Counted from the first letter of the stretch, positions 51,620 to 61,246 are shown. The stretch: DNA of 64,000 nucleotides from an uncultured Spirochaetales bacterium (GCA_944392695.1 CALXXN010000011.1:1-64000), one strand, 5' to 3'. A program made the numbers and translations. The notes: a model not told the origin generated them from the letters alone.

Positions 51620-54600
51620 TCAGGAGGAAAGGCCTCCGGACAGGGCTTCGAGGATCCTGCGGACGTCTGGCTCGGACCTGGCTTCGCTCAGTTTGGATAT
51701 GAGATATGAAGTGAATGCCGGCTCGTCTTTTTCAAGCCCGGCTTGTTCCGCACGGTTGAAACGTTTTTCAGCGTAGTTCCAGCCGAGGCGGTATGTCTTC
51801 CTGCCATCCAAGGTGAGTTTGAAGTCAATCCAATCTCCTTTCAGCTTGTATTCGGAAGCTGCCCAGCCGGATCCTGCCTTGCCATATTGACTGGTGTCAT
51901 CTTTTCCAAGACCTTCCAGGATCCGACGGACATCATCCTCTAATCCCGCCTTGCCCAGTTTGGCTACAAGCCACGATGCGAATGAAGGTTCTTTTTCTTC
52001 CAAAGCGGCCTGGTCCTTCCGATTGAACCGCTTTTCAACGCAGTTCCAACCAAGACGATAGCTGTCATGCCCGTTTTTGGTGACGACGAAGTTCAACCAG
52101 TCCCCATTGGCCTTGAATCCAGAAGCTTTCCATCCTGGCTTCATGACACCAAGCTGTTTGATCCCTTCAACATCAAGACTTTCCAGGTATTTCCTGATTT
52201 CCTCAGTGCGCCCGATGTCATTGAGTTGTTTGAAACCCTTGTCGTCAAAAGTCCCTCTTCCTGGCATGAAGGAGAATTTGGCATGAGCTCCGCCATCATC
52301 ATAGACAAGATCCAGATATCCCCCGGCACTTGATTCGCCGATATATTTCAAGCGGCCAGGCAGTGGGCTGTTTGTTTTCACATCATGGGCCCCTGTGTTT
52401 GAGGATCCGGCTGTTCCCGCCTTGATCAGATTGGAGGCTTCGGCTTCCAGCCGCTGTGTGACGATAGCGGCGAGGGATGGGTCTATCGCATTCAACCTCT
52501 CCTGTCCTGTCTTTGAGATGCATGCCTTGTCCATATCCCAGACGAATCGGATCGTGGTGCCATCGATGGGGATTTCGAATGTTGGCTTGCCATTGAACTC
52601 GCCCACGTAGGCAAGGCTGTGTCCGCTACTTGCGGATCGTCCCTCCTTGGAAGAGACAGGCTTGCCCGCTTCTTCATTGAAGGCCATGAGTTTCTTCTGG
52701 ACGGCAGCGACACAGCCAATGTTGCGCCACAATTCCTGGTCTCCAATGACAGCGACCTTGTACTTCGCTCTTGAGATGGCGACGTTCATCATGTTTGGCT
52801 TTTCTCCAACCCAGTCAGCTGAGCCTTTCGACTTGTTGTCACATCCAAGGACGATGATCACCTCATCTGCCTGCTTGCCTTGGAATGTGTGCACTGTGCC
52901 AATCATGTCGTGCCTGAGTCCGAACCGGTCTGCTTCGTCGTGAAGGGCTTTCACAACAGAAGTGAAGGGGGAGATGATGAAGAGGCGTGCCTCTCCTGGA
53001 GCATTTCCAGACAACTTGTCCTTGTTCTTGCGTAGCATGGCTTTCACGCATTCAATCTGTGCAGGTACATTCCTGCTGTCTTTCTTGTCCTCCTTGCCTT
53101 GCACATCAATCCAGCAAGATGATTCCAAGATGAAGTCCTTCCTCCCTGGTTCCCTGGTCTTGTTGATCATCGTGTTCTGATAGGCAATGGCATTGGAGAT
53201 GCTGAACATCGGTTCCAGGCATCGTCTGTGTATGATAAGAGGACAGCCAACATCCAGTTCCTTGTCCTTGTACTTCCTCTTTCCAATATACTTTGACATC
53301 CTATCGGCAGCGGTTTGGACGGATTCCCTAGGTCTGCGAGGGTCATCTTGGCTTATTCCGTGGCGCAGTCGGAGGAATTCATCGAGTCCCGCTGGTAGTG
53401 TCTCGATGGGTTCGATCTGGAAAGGATCGCCAACAACCACGGCCATCTTCGCTTTCTCAAGACATTCCAGTGCGTAATAGGGTTGTGCCTGTCCAGCCTC
53501 ATCTATGATCAGGTAGCCAATTGAATCTGGTGGAAGCTTGTCCAGCAACCTGTGCGCCGAGGCGAAAGTCGTCGAGACAACTGGTACGGCGAGGAAGAAA
53601 GTGTTGAGCAAGTGGCAATAGGAAGCAGCATCACGTTTCTTGCCATATTGGAGCTGCTCATAAAAGAGCATCAGGTTTGATTTGACTGCATCGCTGTTGC
53701 ACAAGAAGGCTTTATGAATCTTCAAGGCTTTCCAGAAGAGTTTCTCCCGTAAACGGTTGAAGTCCTTGTAGTCAGGATCCTCAAGCTTGTAGTCGAATCC
53801 ATTCTGGGCTTCCTCCCATCTTTCAATCAAAGCATCATCAGAAGGCTTCCTGTCTCTCTTGAGCAGGCCTTTGATGTTAATCGCCTTTCTTGTTTCAGCA
53901 GCATTTGCATAGAAGGTGTCAAGTCTTCCTTTGTACTTGCTTGCAAGTCCTGCCCTGGCGGCTTCAAGTTCTGCCTTCGCCTTGGCGAACTCATTCCTTG
54001 CACTTTTGAAATCAATCTCCTCGTGTTCCAAAGAGTATCCAAGGGATTTGTAGTCATCATCATCGACAAGTCCATTCAGGGCTTCAATTGCAGCCGCTAT
54101 GTTGTCGGACTTGCCCAAAGGCACGGAAAGCAAGGCCCAGCAGCCTGCATCTCCTTCTTCCTGGTGCCTGCCACCTTTCACCACTGCACATGCAGTCTCA
54201 CTGAAATAATCAACTTCAGAAGGCCCTTGTTCATACAAGCCTGTTGGAGCATGTCCATCGACAAAGAGGGGGAGTTCCTTGGATATGTTCTCAACGGCAG
54301 CGTTGTTTGATGATGCGACCAGGATCCCATAGCCAGTGATCCTGCTGTCAGGGATGTAATAGCTTGTCCCAGTCCTGCTTGATTTCTTTTTTGTGAAAGC
54401 CTTGTCAGGCGCTGTACATAGGGAGCAGATCGCGTCAGCACGTTTGACGATGTTCGCCGCGATCACTTCTTTCAACAGTGTCGTCTTCCCTGTTCCTGGA
54501 GGGCCATTGACAGCGACAACATCCTCAGCCTCCTGGGTTATTATGTTGATGGCTGTCTGTTGCATGAGGGAGGGCATGTATTTTGATGGCCAACGGCCAA

Positions 54601-55336
54601 GTGTCATGTTCTGGAATGCATTGACTGACTGCAATGCAGTGGCATCGGAGTCGATTTCCACTGTGTCTTTCGCAGCGTATTCCTGATTTGTGGCCGCTAT
54701 GAAGGCTTCCACTTTGGGTGAGGGCGTTTCAGCCGCCATCGCTTCAAGGCTTTCTTTGTAGAACGATGCCCAGGGACGCTTGAGTTTCATGAGGGAGGCA
54801 GCAGTCAAGCCACTCCCGGCATCCTTGCCACTGCTCCACACGATCTTGTCATACGTCAGCTTGAGTTGCTTTTCCAGATGATCCTGGATCCTGTCCAGAT
54901 GGTGGAAGACTTCGTCCAAGGTGACGCAGTGATCCTCGTTTCCCTCATCCTCTATGCCGAATACGGCTTTCCGGAGTTCCGCATCTGTTTCTTTCTTGTT
55001 CTCGATTGTGAGTTGCGCGCCACTGTCTTGTATCAACATCTCGAAGGCCCAGAATGCGGGTGAGAAGGAGAATCCGTCCCTGAGGTTGACGTTGCCATCT
55101 TCGTCGGCGCTTACGGAAATCACGGCACATGAACAGCTGTCGAAGGTGTTGTCCATATCGTGGCCGAGCGCACCCAGCAGTGATTGGACGTCTATATGGC
55201 CCAGCAGGTATGTCCCTTCTTTTTCCTTATAGGTTTTTGTCTTGGGGTCTCTCTTTGCGAGGTCCTTGTATGTGAAAAGACCTTGAGAGAACAGCTCTAC
55301 GTCTTGAGCATATGCGATATAGTCTTTGGTTTTCAT
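51620..55336 (-). CDS. Large UPF1-like superfamily 1 helicase with tandem C-terminal repeats
   Basis: About 1238 residues. Walker A (AVNGPPGTGKTTLLKEVI) is near residue 275; motif II is LIIDEAGQAQPYYALECLE near 612; motif III VVVGDPFQIEP near 638; motif V GTVHTFQGKQADEVIIVLG near 818; motif VI NVAISRAKYKVAVIGD near 855. A coiled-coil insertion lies about residues 445-500. The last 180 residues are two copies of one domain: GWKASGFKANGDWLNF with YRLGWNCVEKRFNRKDQ, and GWAASEYKLKGDWIDF with YRLGWNYAEKRFNRAEQ. The N-terminal 250 residues match nothing I recognise, and no nuclease motif is evident. Stand-alone gene; ATG 55336 after GAGAGG. Confidence 0.9.
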   Translation of the reverse strand: MKTKDYIAYAQDVELFSQGLFTYKDLAKRDPKTKTYKEKEGTYLLGHIDVQSLLGALGHDMDNTFDSCSCAVISVSADEDGNVNLRDGFSFSPAFWAFEMLIQDSGAQLTIENKKETDAELRKAVFGIEDEGNEDHCVTLDEVFHHLDRIQDHLEKQLKLTYDKIVWSSGKDAGSGLTAASLMKLKRPWASFYKESLEAMAAETPSPKVEAFIAATNQEYAAKDTVEIDSDATALQSVNAFQNMTLGRWPSKYMPSLMQQTAINIITQEAEDVVAVNGPPGTGKTTLLKEVIAANIVKRADAICSLCTAPDKAFTKKKSSRTGTSYYIPDSRITGYGILVASSNNAAVENISKELPLFVDGHAPTGLYEQGPSEVDYFSETACAVVKGGRHQEEGDAGCWALLSVPLGKSDNIAAAIEALNGLVDDDDYKSLGYSLEHEEIDFKSARNEFAKAKAELEAARAGLASKYKGRLDTFYANAAETRKAINIKGLLKRDRKPSDDALIERWEEAQNGFDYKLEDPDYKDFNRLREKLFWKALKIHKAFLCNSDAVKSNLMLFYEQLQYGKKRDAASYCHLLNTFFLAVPVVSTTFASAHRLLDKLPPDSIGYLIIDEAGQAQPYYALECLEKAKMAVVVGDPFQIEPIETLPAGLDEFLRLRHGISQDDPRRPRESVQTAADRMSKYIGKRKYKDKELDVGCPLIIHRRCLEPMFSISNAIAYQNTMINKTREPGRKDFILESSCWIDVQGKEDKKDSRNVPAQIECVKAMLRKNKDKLSGNAPGEARLFIISPFTSVVKALHDEADRFGLRHDMIGTVHTFQGKQADEVIIVLGCDNKSKGSADWVGEKPNMMNVAISRAKYKVAVIGDQELWRNIGCVAAVQKKLMAFNEEAGKPVSSKEGRSASSGHSLAYVGEFNGKPTFEIPIDGTTIRFVWDMDKACISKTGQERLNAIDPSLAAIVTQRLEAEASNLIKAGTAGSSNTGAHDVKTNSPLPGRLKYIGESSAGGYLDLVYDDGGAHAKFSFMPGRGTFDDKGFKQLNDIGRTEEIRKYLESLDVEGIKQLGVMKPGWKASGFKANGDWLNFVVTKNGHDSYRLGWNCVEKRFNRKDQAALEEKEPSFASWLVAKLGKAGLEDDVRRILEGLGKDDTSQYGKAGSGWAASEYKLKGDWIDFKLTLDGRKTYRLGWNYAEKRFNRAEQAGLEKDEPAFTSYLISKLSEARSEPDVRRILEALSGGLSS

Positions 55337-55396
55337 CCTACCTCTCCACACTATATTGCGATACTCTCATTGGGATGACGCTGTGTCAATCAAAAC

Positions 55397-55423
55397 AGCC
55401 CCTATCGATGTACGACAGGGGCT
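55397..55423 (-). terminator. Terminator of the amino-acid ABC operon
   Basis: AGCCCCT ... AGGGGCT with a 13-base loop; read on the minus strand it ends in GTTTTGATTG. It separates the transporter operon from the helicase gene. A TTGACA follows directly on the minus strand and could be the helicase -35 box. Confidence 0.7.
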
Positions 55424-55443
55424 GATGCTGCTTTTAGCATGTG

Positions 55444-56187
55444 TCAGAGTATGTGGTCGAGGAAACTCTTCGTACGCTCTGACTTCGGATTTGTGAAGAT
55501 CTCGTCAGGAGTGCCTGTCTCGATGATTTCTCCAGCATCCATGAAGATGATCTTGTCTGCCGCTGCTTTGGCGAAACCCATCTCATGTGTGACCAGGAGC
55601 ATCGTCATGCCTTCTTTTGCAAGGTCGAGCATGACATCGAGCACCTCGCTGATCATCTCAGGATCGAGTGCGGAAGTGGGCTCGTCGAAGAGCATGGCCT
55701 TGGGCTTCATCGCAAGGGCGCGGGCGATGGCGACACGCTGCTGTTGCCCACCTGAGAGCTGGGTAGGGTGGTTCTTTGCCTTGTCGGCGAGTCCGACACG
55801 CTCCAACAGCTCCATCGCGAGTTTTTCCGCTGCGGCCTTGTCCATCTTCAGGACCTTGCGTGGGGCGAGTGTTATGTTGTCCAACACGGTGAGGTGGGGG
55901 AAGAGGTTGAAGGACTGGAAGACCATGCCGACTTCCTCGCGGATCTTGCGCAGGTCGGCTTTCGGATTCGTCACCTCGACATCATCAATCCTGATCGACC
56001 CAGATGTGGGCTCTTCAAGCTTGTTGACGCTGCGCAGCAAGGTCGACTTGCCCGATCCGCTTGGCCCTATGATGACGACAACCTCACCATCATTCACCGT
56101 CAAGCTGGCATGTTTGACTGCATGGACGGTTTTGAGCCCGTCAACTGTGAAGTCCTTGCAAAGGTCTTTGATCTCAATCTTAGCCAT
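55444..56187 (-). CDS. Polar amino acid ABC ATPase (GlnQ/HisP type)
   Basis: 247 residues, the usual length. Walker [12 protein letters not shown], signature [12 protein letters not shown], Walker [14 protein letters not shown]-loop VTHEMGF. The start ATG 56187 (MAKIEIKDL) overlaps the end of the permease gene by eight bases. It energises the importer formed with the genes at 56180 and 57137. Confidence 0.95.
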   Translation of the reverse strand: MAKIEIKDLCKDFTVDGLKTVHAVKHASLTVNDGEVVVIIGPSGSGKSTLLRSVNKLEEPTSGSIRIDDVEVTNPKADLRKIREEVGMVFQSFNLFPHLTVLDNITLAPRKVLKMDKAAAEKLAMELLERVGLADKAKNHPTQLSGGQQQRVAIARALAMKPKAMLFDEPTSALDPEMISEVLDVMLDLAKEGMTMLLVTHEMGFAKAAADKIIFMDAGEIIETGTPDEIFTNPKSERTKSFLDHIL

Positions 56188-57046
56188 TCTTGTGCAACCT
56201 CTCTTCAAGCATACCGACCAGGCGTGAGAGCACCAGTGTCAGGATCAGGTAGATCAGGGCGACTATCAACATCGTCTCGAGGGAGAGGAAGGTGCGTGAG
56301 ATGTACTCGCGTCCCTTGCGGAGTATGTCAGCCAGTGCCAGCTGAGAGACCAGGGTGGAGTCCTTCAACATGGAGATGAACTCGTTTCCGATGGCAGGGA
56401 GGACGACCTTGACTGTCTGAGGGAGTACGACATGGATGAAGACCTGTGTCCTGCTCAGGCCAAGGGCCGTGGCGGCCTCTGTCTGCCCCCTTGGAACGGC
56501 CTGGATGCCTGCCCTGATGATCTCACCCATGTAGGCGCCGAAACAGATTGAAAGGGCGATGACTGCTGCGACCATGCCCTCGATATGGAAGAAACGTCCG
56601 ACTGCGTAGTAGATGAAGATCAACTGGACCAGGAGTGGAATGCCACGGATCAGTTCGACATAGATGCCACTGATCATGTTGATCCAGCGGTGGCGGGATA
56701 CAGAGCCAAGCCCTGTGAATGTGCCGATGATGACGGCTCCGATGATCGCACAGATGGTGACCTGGAATGTCACTGGGGCACCCTGGATACAGACCTTGAA
56801 AATCTGCAGGTAGGGTTCTGGTTTGAACACCAGTAGGGCTGCAAGGAGCAGGATCGCTCCGACAAATGTGATCCTCCAGGAAGAAAGGACATGCTTCTCA
56901 CCCTTTTTGGGGATCAGCGGGCCATCAGTCATCGTTATCGTGGCCGGGCCCTTGTCATTGAGGGCGGCCGAATCGACTGAGACGACCTTCTTCCTGACCA
57001 CTTCGGCCTTCAAGGCGTTTTCAATCCGCTTCTCGTCTTCGTTCAC
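56180..57046 (-). CDS. Polar amino acid ABC permease (His/Glu/Gln/Arg family)
   Basis: 288 residues with a GTG start. A charged N-terminal tail of about 55 residues (including [20 protein letters not shown]) is longer than normal for the family. The core has [40 protein letters not shown] and the docking loop [20 protein letters not shown]. It is 33 bp after the hairpin that follows the binding-protein gene. Confidence 0.93.
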   Translation of the reverse strand: MNEDEKRIENALKAEVVRKKVVSVDSAALNDKGPATITMTDGPLIPKKGEKHVLSSWRITFVGAILLLAALLVFKPEPYLQIFKVCIQGAPVTFQVTICAIIGAVIIGTFTGLGSVSRHRWINMISGIYVELIRGIPLLVQLIFIYYAVGRFFHIEGMVAAVIALSICFGAYMGEIIRAGIQAVPRGQTEAATALGLSRTQVFIHVVLPQTVKVVLPAIGNEFISMLKDSTLVSQLALADILRKGREYISRTFLSLETMLIVALIYLILTLVLSRLVGMLEERLHKNG

Positions 57047-57078
57047 TTTCTAAGAATCCTCTGTCTAATCATAGATGA

Positions 57079-57108
57079 GTCCAGCCATCCGGATTAAGAT
57101 GGCTGGAC
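57079..57108 (-). terminator. Hairpin between binding-protein and permease genes
   Basis: GTCCAGCCATC-CGGATTAA-GATGGCTGGAC, a perfect 11-bp stem 29 bases after the binding-protein stop. No long U tract follows on the minus strand (ATGATTAGAC), so partial termination or RNA stabilisation is likely, as at 5579 and 14423. Confidence 0.65.
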
Positions 57109-57136
57109 CTGTTTGTCTTTTCCGTCGTGCCTGTTG

Positions 57137-57892
57137 TCACAGCAGGTTCCACTTGGCCTTCAGCTCATCGAAGCTTCCGTCTTCCTGCATGGCTGCGAGA
57201 CCCTGGTTGATGAGGTCAAGGAGCTCTGTGTTGCCCTTCTGGACAGCGATGGCGATCTCCTCTGTGGTGAAGGGCTCGCCAGCGACGCGGAGCTGGCCCT
57301 TGTATGCCTCATTGGCGAGGACGAAGTCAGAGGCGATGATCGAGTCGCATACACAGGCGTCGATGTTGCCGTTGATCATGTCCTGGATCGCAAGGCCGAT
57401 TTCATCATACTGCCTCCTGTCGACATCGTAGGAATCAAGGGCGAAGTCCCCTGTCGTGCCGATCTGGACACCGACACGCTTGCCAGCGAGGTCGTCCACT
57501 GACTGGATCGGGGAGTCGTTTGTGACGATGACGACCTGGCCCTGGTTGGCGATCGGAGTGGAGAAATCCATTGTCAGCTTGCGCTCTTCAGTGACTGTGA
57601 CGCCGCTGGCCACACCATCGTACTGGCCATTGGCGAGACCTGCGAAAATCGTCTCCCAGGCGATGTTCTCAACCTGCATCTCGACACCGACATGCTCTCC
57701 AATCAGGGGGATGAGCTCGACTTCGAAGCCCGTGAGGTTGCCGTTCTCATCAACGAATTCGAAGGGTGGCCAGGTGGCATCTGTCGCGAAGACATAGACA
57801 CCATCATCCTCACTTGCACCACCAGCGAAGAGGGCGGTTGCGGAAAGAAGGGCGACGCCCAGGATCATTGCAGCTTTCTTTATCATGTTCAT
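57137..57892 (-). CDS. Polar amino acid binding protein
   Basis: SBP_bac_3 protein of about 251 residues. Signal peptide KAAMILGVALLSATALFA followed by GGASEDDG, no lipobox Cys. Ligand-pocket features are ATDATWPPFEFVDENGNLTG, ASGVTVTEERKLTMDFSTPI, VGVQIGTTGDFALDSYD and QEDGSFDELKAKWNLL. ATG 57892 lies after AAAGGTAGG; the open frame further upstream crosses the promoter. First gene of the importer operon. Confidence 0.94.
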   Translation of the reverse strand: MNMIKKAAMILGVALLSATALFAGGASEDDGVYVFATDATWPPFEFVDENGNLTGFEVELIPLIGEHVGVEMQVENIAWETIFAGLANGQYDGVASGVTVTEERKLTMDFSTPIANQGQVVIVTNDSPIQSVDDLAGKRVGVQIGTTGDFALDSYDVDRRQYDEIGLAIQDMINGNIDACVCDSIIASDFVLANEAYKGQLRVAGEPFTTEEIAIAVQKGNTELLDLINQGLAAMQEDGSFDELKAKWNLL

Positions 57893-57931
57893 AGTCGACC
57901 TACCTTTTAGTCTTGTTGTGAATCTGGCAGG

Positions 57932-57960
57932 AGTATGGATAAATATGCAGAAATGGTCAA
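57932..57960 (-). promoter_or_regulatory. Promoter of the amino-acid importer operon
   Basis: On the minus strand TTGACC (57960-57955), 17 bases, CATACT (57937-57932). Upstream of it the TATGCA/TGCAAAT motif occurs several times between 57940 and 58010, a possible regulator site. Confidence 0.6.
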
Positions 57961-58141
57961 TATATTTCTCGGATTTTTGCATGAATTTGCATAGAAAACT
58001 GCATATCAGCTCTTTGTGACACAGGTTGGACTGTAAGAGGACGATGGAGGCTGGAATGTGTTGTTCAAACCGGATCAGTCTGTCTTGATTTCACGCCTGG
58101 ATCCAGGATTCCATTAATGTCCTATGGCAATCGACCAAGTG

Positions 58142-58171
58142 TTTTGTCAATTTTTGAGATTATTGACAAAA
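58142..58171. repeat. 10-bp inverted repeat in intergenic DNA
   Basis: TTTTGTCAAT and ATTGACAAAA, perfect arms with a ten-base spacer. It lies in the 368-bp region between the importer promoter and the MATE gene; role unknown. Confidence 0.6.
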
Positions 58172-58204
58172 GACTAGATGGGATATCAAGCGATGATGAG
58201 GGGG

Positions 58205-58233
58205 AAAAAGAAATGGCCATCGCTGGCCATTTC
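58205..58233 (-). terminator. Terminator of the MATE gene
   Basis: GAAATGGCCA-TCGC-TGGCCATTTC; read on the minus strand the stem is followed by TTTTT (58209-58205). Confidence 0.85.
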
Positions 58234-58261
58234 CTAGGTGTTGCCGTGTATTGGATTGATG

Positions 58262-59602
58262 TCAGGCTGGTTCCCCGATTGGCTTGATCTTCTTCTTGTA
58301 GACGTAGCGGAAGAAGATGAGTGAACCAAGGAGGCCTGCGCCTTCTGCGATTATGAAGCTTGACCAGACTCCATCGATGCCGACAAGGGCGCCTAGCATG
58401 TAGGCACAGGGGCAGAGGACGACAAGCTGCCTGATGATGGAGACGATCATCGATGCGATACCAAAGCCTGTGGCCTGGAATGATGCCGTGATTATGATGG
58501 AGAAGGCTGCTGGTATGAAACAGAAGCTGATGATCCGCAGTGCGGTACGGCCCATCGCATACATCTCATCGCTTGCGTTGAAGAATGAGAGCAGCAGGTC
58601 TGGGAAGAACTGGAAGACCAGTGTCCCGACAGCCATGATCAGCACTGCGATGACAGCCCCGTACTTCAAGGTCGACATCATCCTCTTCTTCTGTCTTGCC
58701 CCATAATTGAAGGCGATGATTGGAATCAAGCCGTTGTTGAGGCCGAAGACCGGCATGAAGACGAAGGACTGGAGTTTGTAATAGATGCCGAAGACGGATA
58801 CCGCGATTGTGGAGAAACGGATCAGGATGCCGTTCAGCACGGACACAAGCACGGTGCTGACGCTGTTCATGACAATGGTCGGGGCACCGACGACGTAGAT
58901 GTCTTTCACCAGTCCTGCATGGGGGCGGATCTGGCGCAGGCGGACTGTGACGTACTTGTTCTTCCTCACATAATAAAGGCCCATGAACATAGCGACCCAC
59001 TGTCCGATGACAGTGGCGATCGCCGCTCCTGCGACGCCCATGTCGAACGTGAAGATGAATATGGGGTCGAGGATGATGTTCGTGACCGCTCCAGCCCCCT
59101 GGATCAGCATGGGATGGAATGAGTCGCCTGTCGCCTGGATGATGCGCTCACAGGTGATGTCGACAAAACAGCCGAGCGAGAAGCACATGCAGATGGCTGC
59201 ATACTGGACAGAGAGGTCCAGCAGCTGGGCATCATCTGTGAATGCGGCGAGGAAGGGGCGGGAGAGGAAGAGCCCTGCGAAGAGGAAGACGACGTAGGTG
59301 ATGAGTGAGAGGAAGAGCCCTGTGCTGGCAGCGGCATCAGCATCCTCGGTGCGTCCTTCTCCAAGACGTCGTGCCAGGATCGAGTTGACACCTACCGCTG
59401 TTCCTACGGCGAAGGCTATGATCAGGTTCTGCAGGGGGAAGGCCAGTGAGACCGCTGTAAGCGCAACCTCGCTGTAGCGTGCGACGAATATAGAGTCGAC
59501 GACATTATACAGTGCCTGGACGAGCATGCTCAGCATCATGGGCAATGACATGCGCATGATCAAACGGGGCACTCTTTCGTGTGCCATGATGTTTTCTTGC
59601 AT
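58262..59602 (-). CDS. MATE-family efflux transporter
   Basis: 446 residues, twelve membrane helices. SLPMMLSMLVQALYNVVDSI and FVARYSEVALTAVSLAFPLQ form the MATE N-terminal signature, with AVGTAVGVNSILARRLGEGR after it. It is a separate lineage from the MATE at 32366. Start at 59602 (MQENIMAHERVPRLI) or ATG 59587; no strong ribosome site. Divergent from aspartokinase. Confidence 0.93.
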   Translation of the reverse strand: MQENIMAHERVPRLIMRMSLPMMLSMLVQALYNVVDSIFVARYSEVALTAVSLAFPLQNLIIAFAVGTAVGVNSILARRLGEGRTEDADAAASTGLFLSLITYVVFLFAGLFLSRPFLAAFTDDAQLLDLSVQYAAICMCFSLGCFVDITCERIIQATGDSFHPMLIQGAGAVTNIILDPIFIFTFDMGVAGAAIATVIGQWVAMFMGLYYVRKNKYVTVRLRQIRPHAGLVKDIYVVGAPTIVMNSVSTVLVSVLNGILIRFSTIAVSVFGIYYKLQSFVFMPVFGLNNGLIPIIAFNYGARQKKRMMSTLKYGAVIAVLIMAVGTLVFQFFPDLLLSFFNASDEMYAMGRTALRIISFCFIPAAFSIIITASFQATGFGIASMIVSIIRQLVVLCPCAYMLGALVGIDGVWSSFIIAEGAGLLGSLIFFRYVYKKKIKPIGEPA

Positions 59603-59666
59603 GCCGTTTGATTACCGTATGCCGTGGCAGACTGTCAAGAAGGCATTGCTAAGAGCAGGATTTACC

Positions 59667-59672
59667 TATAAT
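59667..59672 (+). promoter_or_regulatory. Candidate -10 box of the aspartokinase gene
   Basis: A perfect TATAAT, 42 bp upstream of the ATG. The matching -35 is weak (TTGCTA at 15 bp, or CATTGC at 17 bp). Confidence 0.45.
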
Positions 59673-59713
59673 CTGCCCATTAGGAAAAGAAAAATCCACC
59701 TGGGGGTTTCATC

Positions 59714-61012
59714 ATGATAGTTTGCAAGTTTGGAGGTTCATCACTGGCTGACGCCAAGCAGATGGCCAAGGTAAAGGAGATCCTCTCATCGGATGAAAGG
59801 AGGCGGATCGCCGTCGTCAGCGCACCGGGTAAGCGCACTGCTGATGATGACAAGGTCACAGACATGCTTTACGAATGCAACCGTATGGCACAGCAGAGCC
59901 GTTCCTGCCGTCCTGTCTTTGACAAGATAGCCAAGCGCTTCATTGAGATCGCAAAGGAGCTGAAGTTTGATAGCGTGAAGCTGACAGCCGCCCTTGACGA
60001 GGTCCGTCAGAAGATAGATGCAGGACAGGGGACTGACTACGCCGCAAGCCGTGGTGAGTACCTTTCCGCCCACGTCATGGCCGCTTATCTTGGCTGGGAG
60101 TTCGTCGACAGTGCCGATTACATCGTGATCAACTCAGATGGCACTGTGAACCCATTGAGTTACGAACGCCTGGCCAGCCGTCTCTCCGCAGAGGGGCACT
60201 ATGTCATCCCAGGTTTCTATGGAGCGACACCTGAAGGCGTGATCAAGACCTTCTCCCGTGGTGGCAGCGACATCACTGGTGCCATAGCGGCTAGGGCTGC
60301 CGGCGCGGAGCTTTACGAGAACTGGACAGATGTCAGTGGCATGTATGCGGCCGATCCAAGGATCGTCAAGGATGCCAAGGTCATCAGCGAGCTGACTTAT
60401 GTCCAGGTCCGTGAGTTGAGCGATGTAGGTGCATCAGTCTTCCATGAGGAGGCGATCGCACCACTCGTCGACAAGGAGATCCCCATCAACATCCGCAACA
60501 CGAACGATCCTGATGCGCCTGGTACGATGATCAAGGCGCATTGTGATGCTGGCAAGCTCATAGGAGTCTCCGGCAAGGATGGTTTCAGCAAGCTGAAGCT
60601 GCGCAAGCTGATGATGTTCCGACGCCCTGGCATGCGTCATGCGTTGCTGACAATGCTGCATCTTTATGGCGTGCGCCCCAGCTACTCGCTCTTTGGAATC
60701 GATTCGATTGTCTGGTTCTTCGAGAGCTCACAGGCAAGTGACAGCGTGCTTGAAGCCATGTGCGCCCGTTTGAAGAAGGACTTCGCCTTGGATGACATCA
60801 GCGTTGAGCGGGGCTTCGCCATCCTCGGGCTGGTGGGTGGCTCGATGAATGAGAGCACTGCTTTCATCGACGCACTGACCTCCTTGCGTGATGCTGGTAT
60901 CGCGATCAAGTGTGTGAACCATGGTGCGAGCAACACGACGACCCTGATCGGCGTCGCTGAAGAGGACAAGGCCAAGGCTGTTGGAACCATCTACCACGCG
61001 CTTTTCAACTGA
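59714..61012 (+). CDS. lysC: Aspartate kinase
   Basis: 432 residues, first step of the aspartate amino-acid pathway. The start VCKFGGSSLADAKQMAKV is the kinase signature. Substrate and ATP regions are FSRGGSDITGAIAARAAGAE and YENWTDVSGMYAADPRIV. Two C-terminal ACT regulatory domains begin about residue 280 (LIGVSGKDGFSKLKLRK; FAILGLVGGSMNESTAF). GGGGG precedes the ATG by about eleven bases. No linked biosynthetic genes. Confidence 0.95.
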   Translation: MIVCKFGGSSLADAKQMAKVKEILSSDERRRIAVVSAPGKRTADDDKVTDMLYECNRMAQQSRSCRPVFDKIAKRFIEIAKELKFDSVKLTAALDEVRQKIDAGQGTDYAASRGEYLSAHVMAAYLGWEFVDSADYIVINSDGTVNPLSYERLASRLSAEGHYVIPGFYGATPEGVIKTFSRGGSDITGAIAARAAGAELYENWTDVSGMYAADPRIVKDAKVISELTYVQVRELSDVGASVFHEEAIAPLVDKEIPINIRNTNDPDAPGTMIKAHCDAGKLIGVSGKDGFSKLKLRKLMMFRRPGMRHALLTMLHLYGVRPSYSLFGIDSIVWFFESSQASDSVLEAMCARLKKDFALDDISVERGFAILGLVGGSMNESTAFIDALTSLRDAGIAIKCVNHGASNTTTLIGVAEEDKAKAVGTIYHALFN

Positions 61013-61040
61013 AGCGGCAAGACACTATGAAAACACAGGA

Positions 61041-61064
61041 AAGGAGCAGCGGCGGCTGCTCCTT
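61041..61064 (+). terminator. Terminator after aspartokinase
   Basis: AAGGAGCAGC-GGCG-GCTGCTCCTT, a perfect ten-bp stem followed by CCTTC. Confidence 0.8.
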
Positions 61065-61219
61065 CCTTCATCTTCACCATATGTACCATGTCCAGGAATC
61101 CCATTGACCTTTGCGAGAAACAGGTGGTCCAGGGAACTGATGATGACCCTCTGACCATATCTGTCACACCTCAAGCAAGCCCTGTTGACATTATCCATCA
61201 CCAGGCCTATCTTCCATTT

Positions 61220-61235
61220 AGTACGAAATCGTACT
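61220..61235. promoter_or_regulatory. Operator palindrome of the MarR gene
   Basis: AGTACGA-AA-TCGTACT has perfect 7-bp arms and ends 11 bases before the marR ATG. MarR proteins bind such sites over their own promoter. Confidence 0.7.
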
Positions 61236-61246
61236 GAAAGGAAGAC

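Noticed and set aside
55439-56379. Plus-strand open frames of 262 and 203 codons
   Set aside because: Antisense to the GlnQ-type ATPase and permease; no supporting signal.
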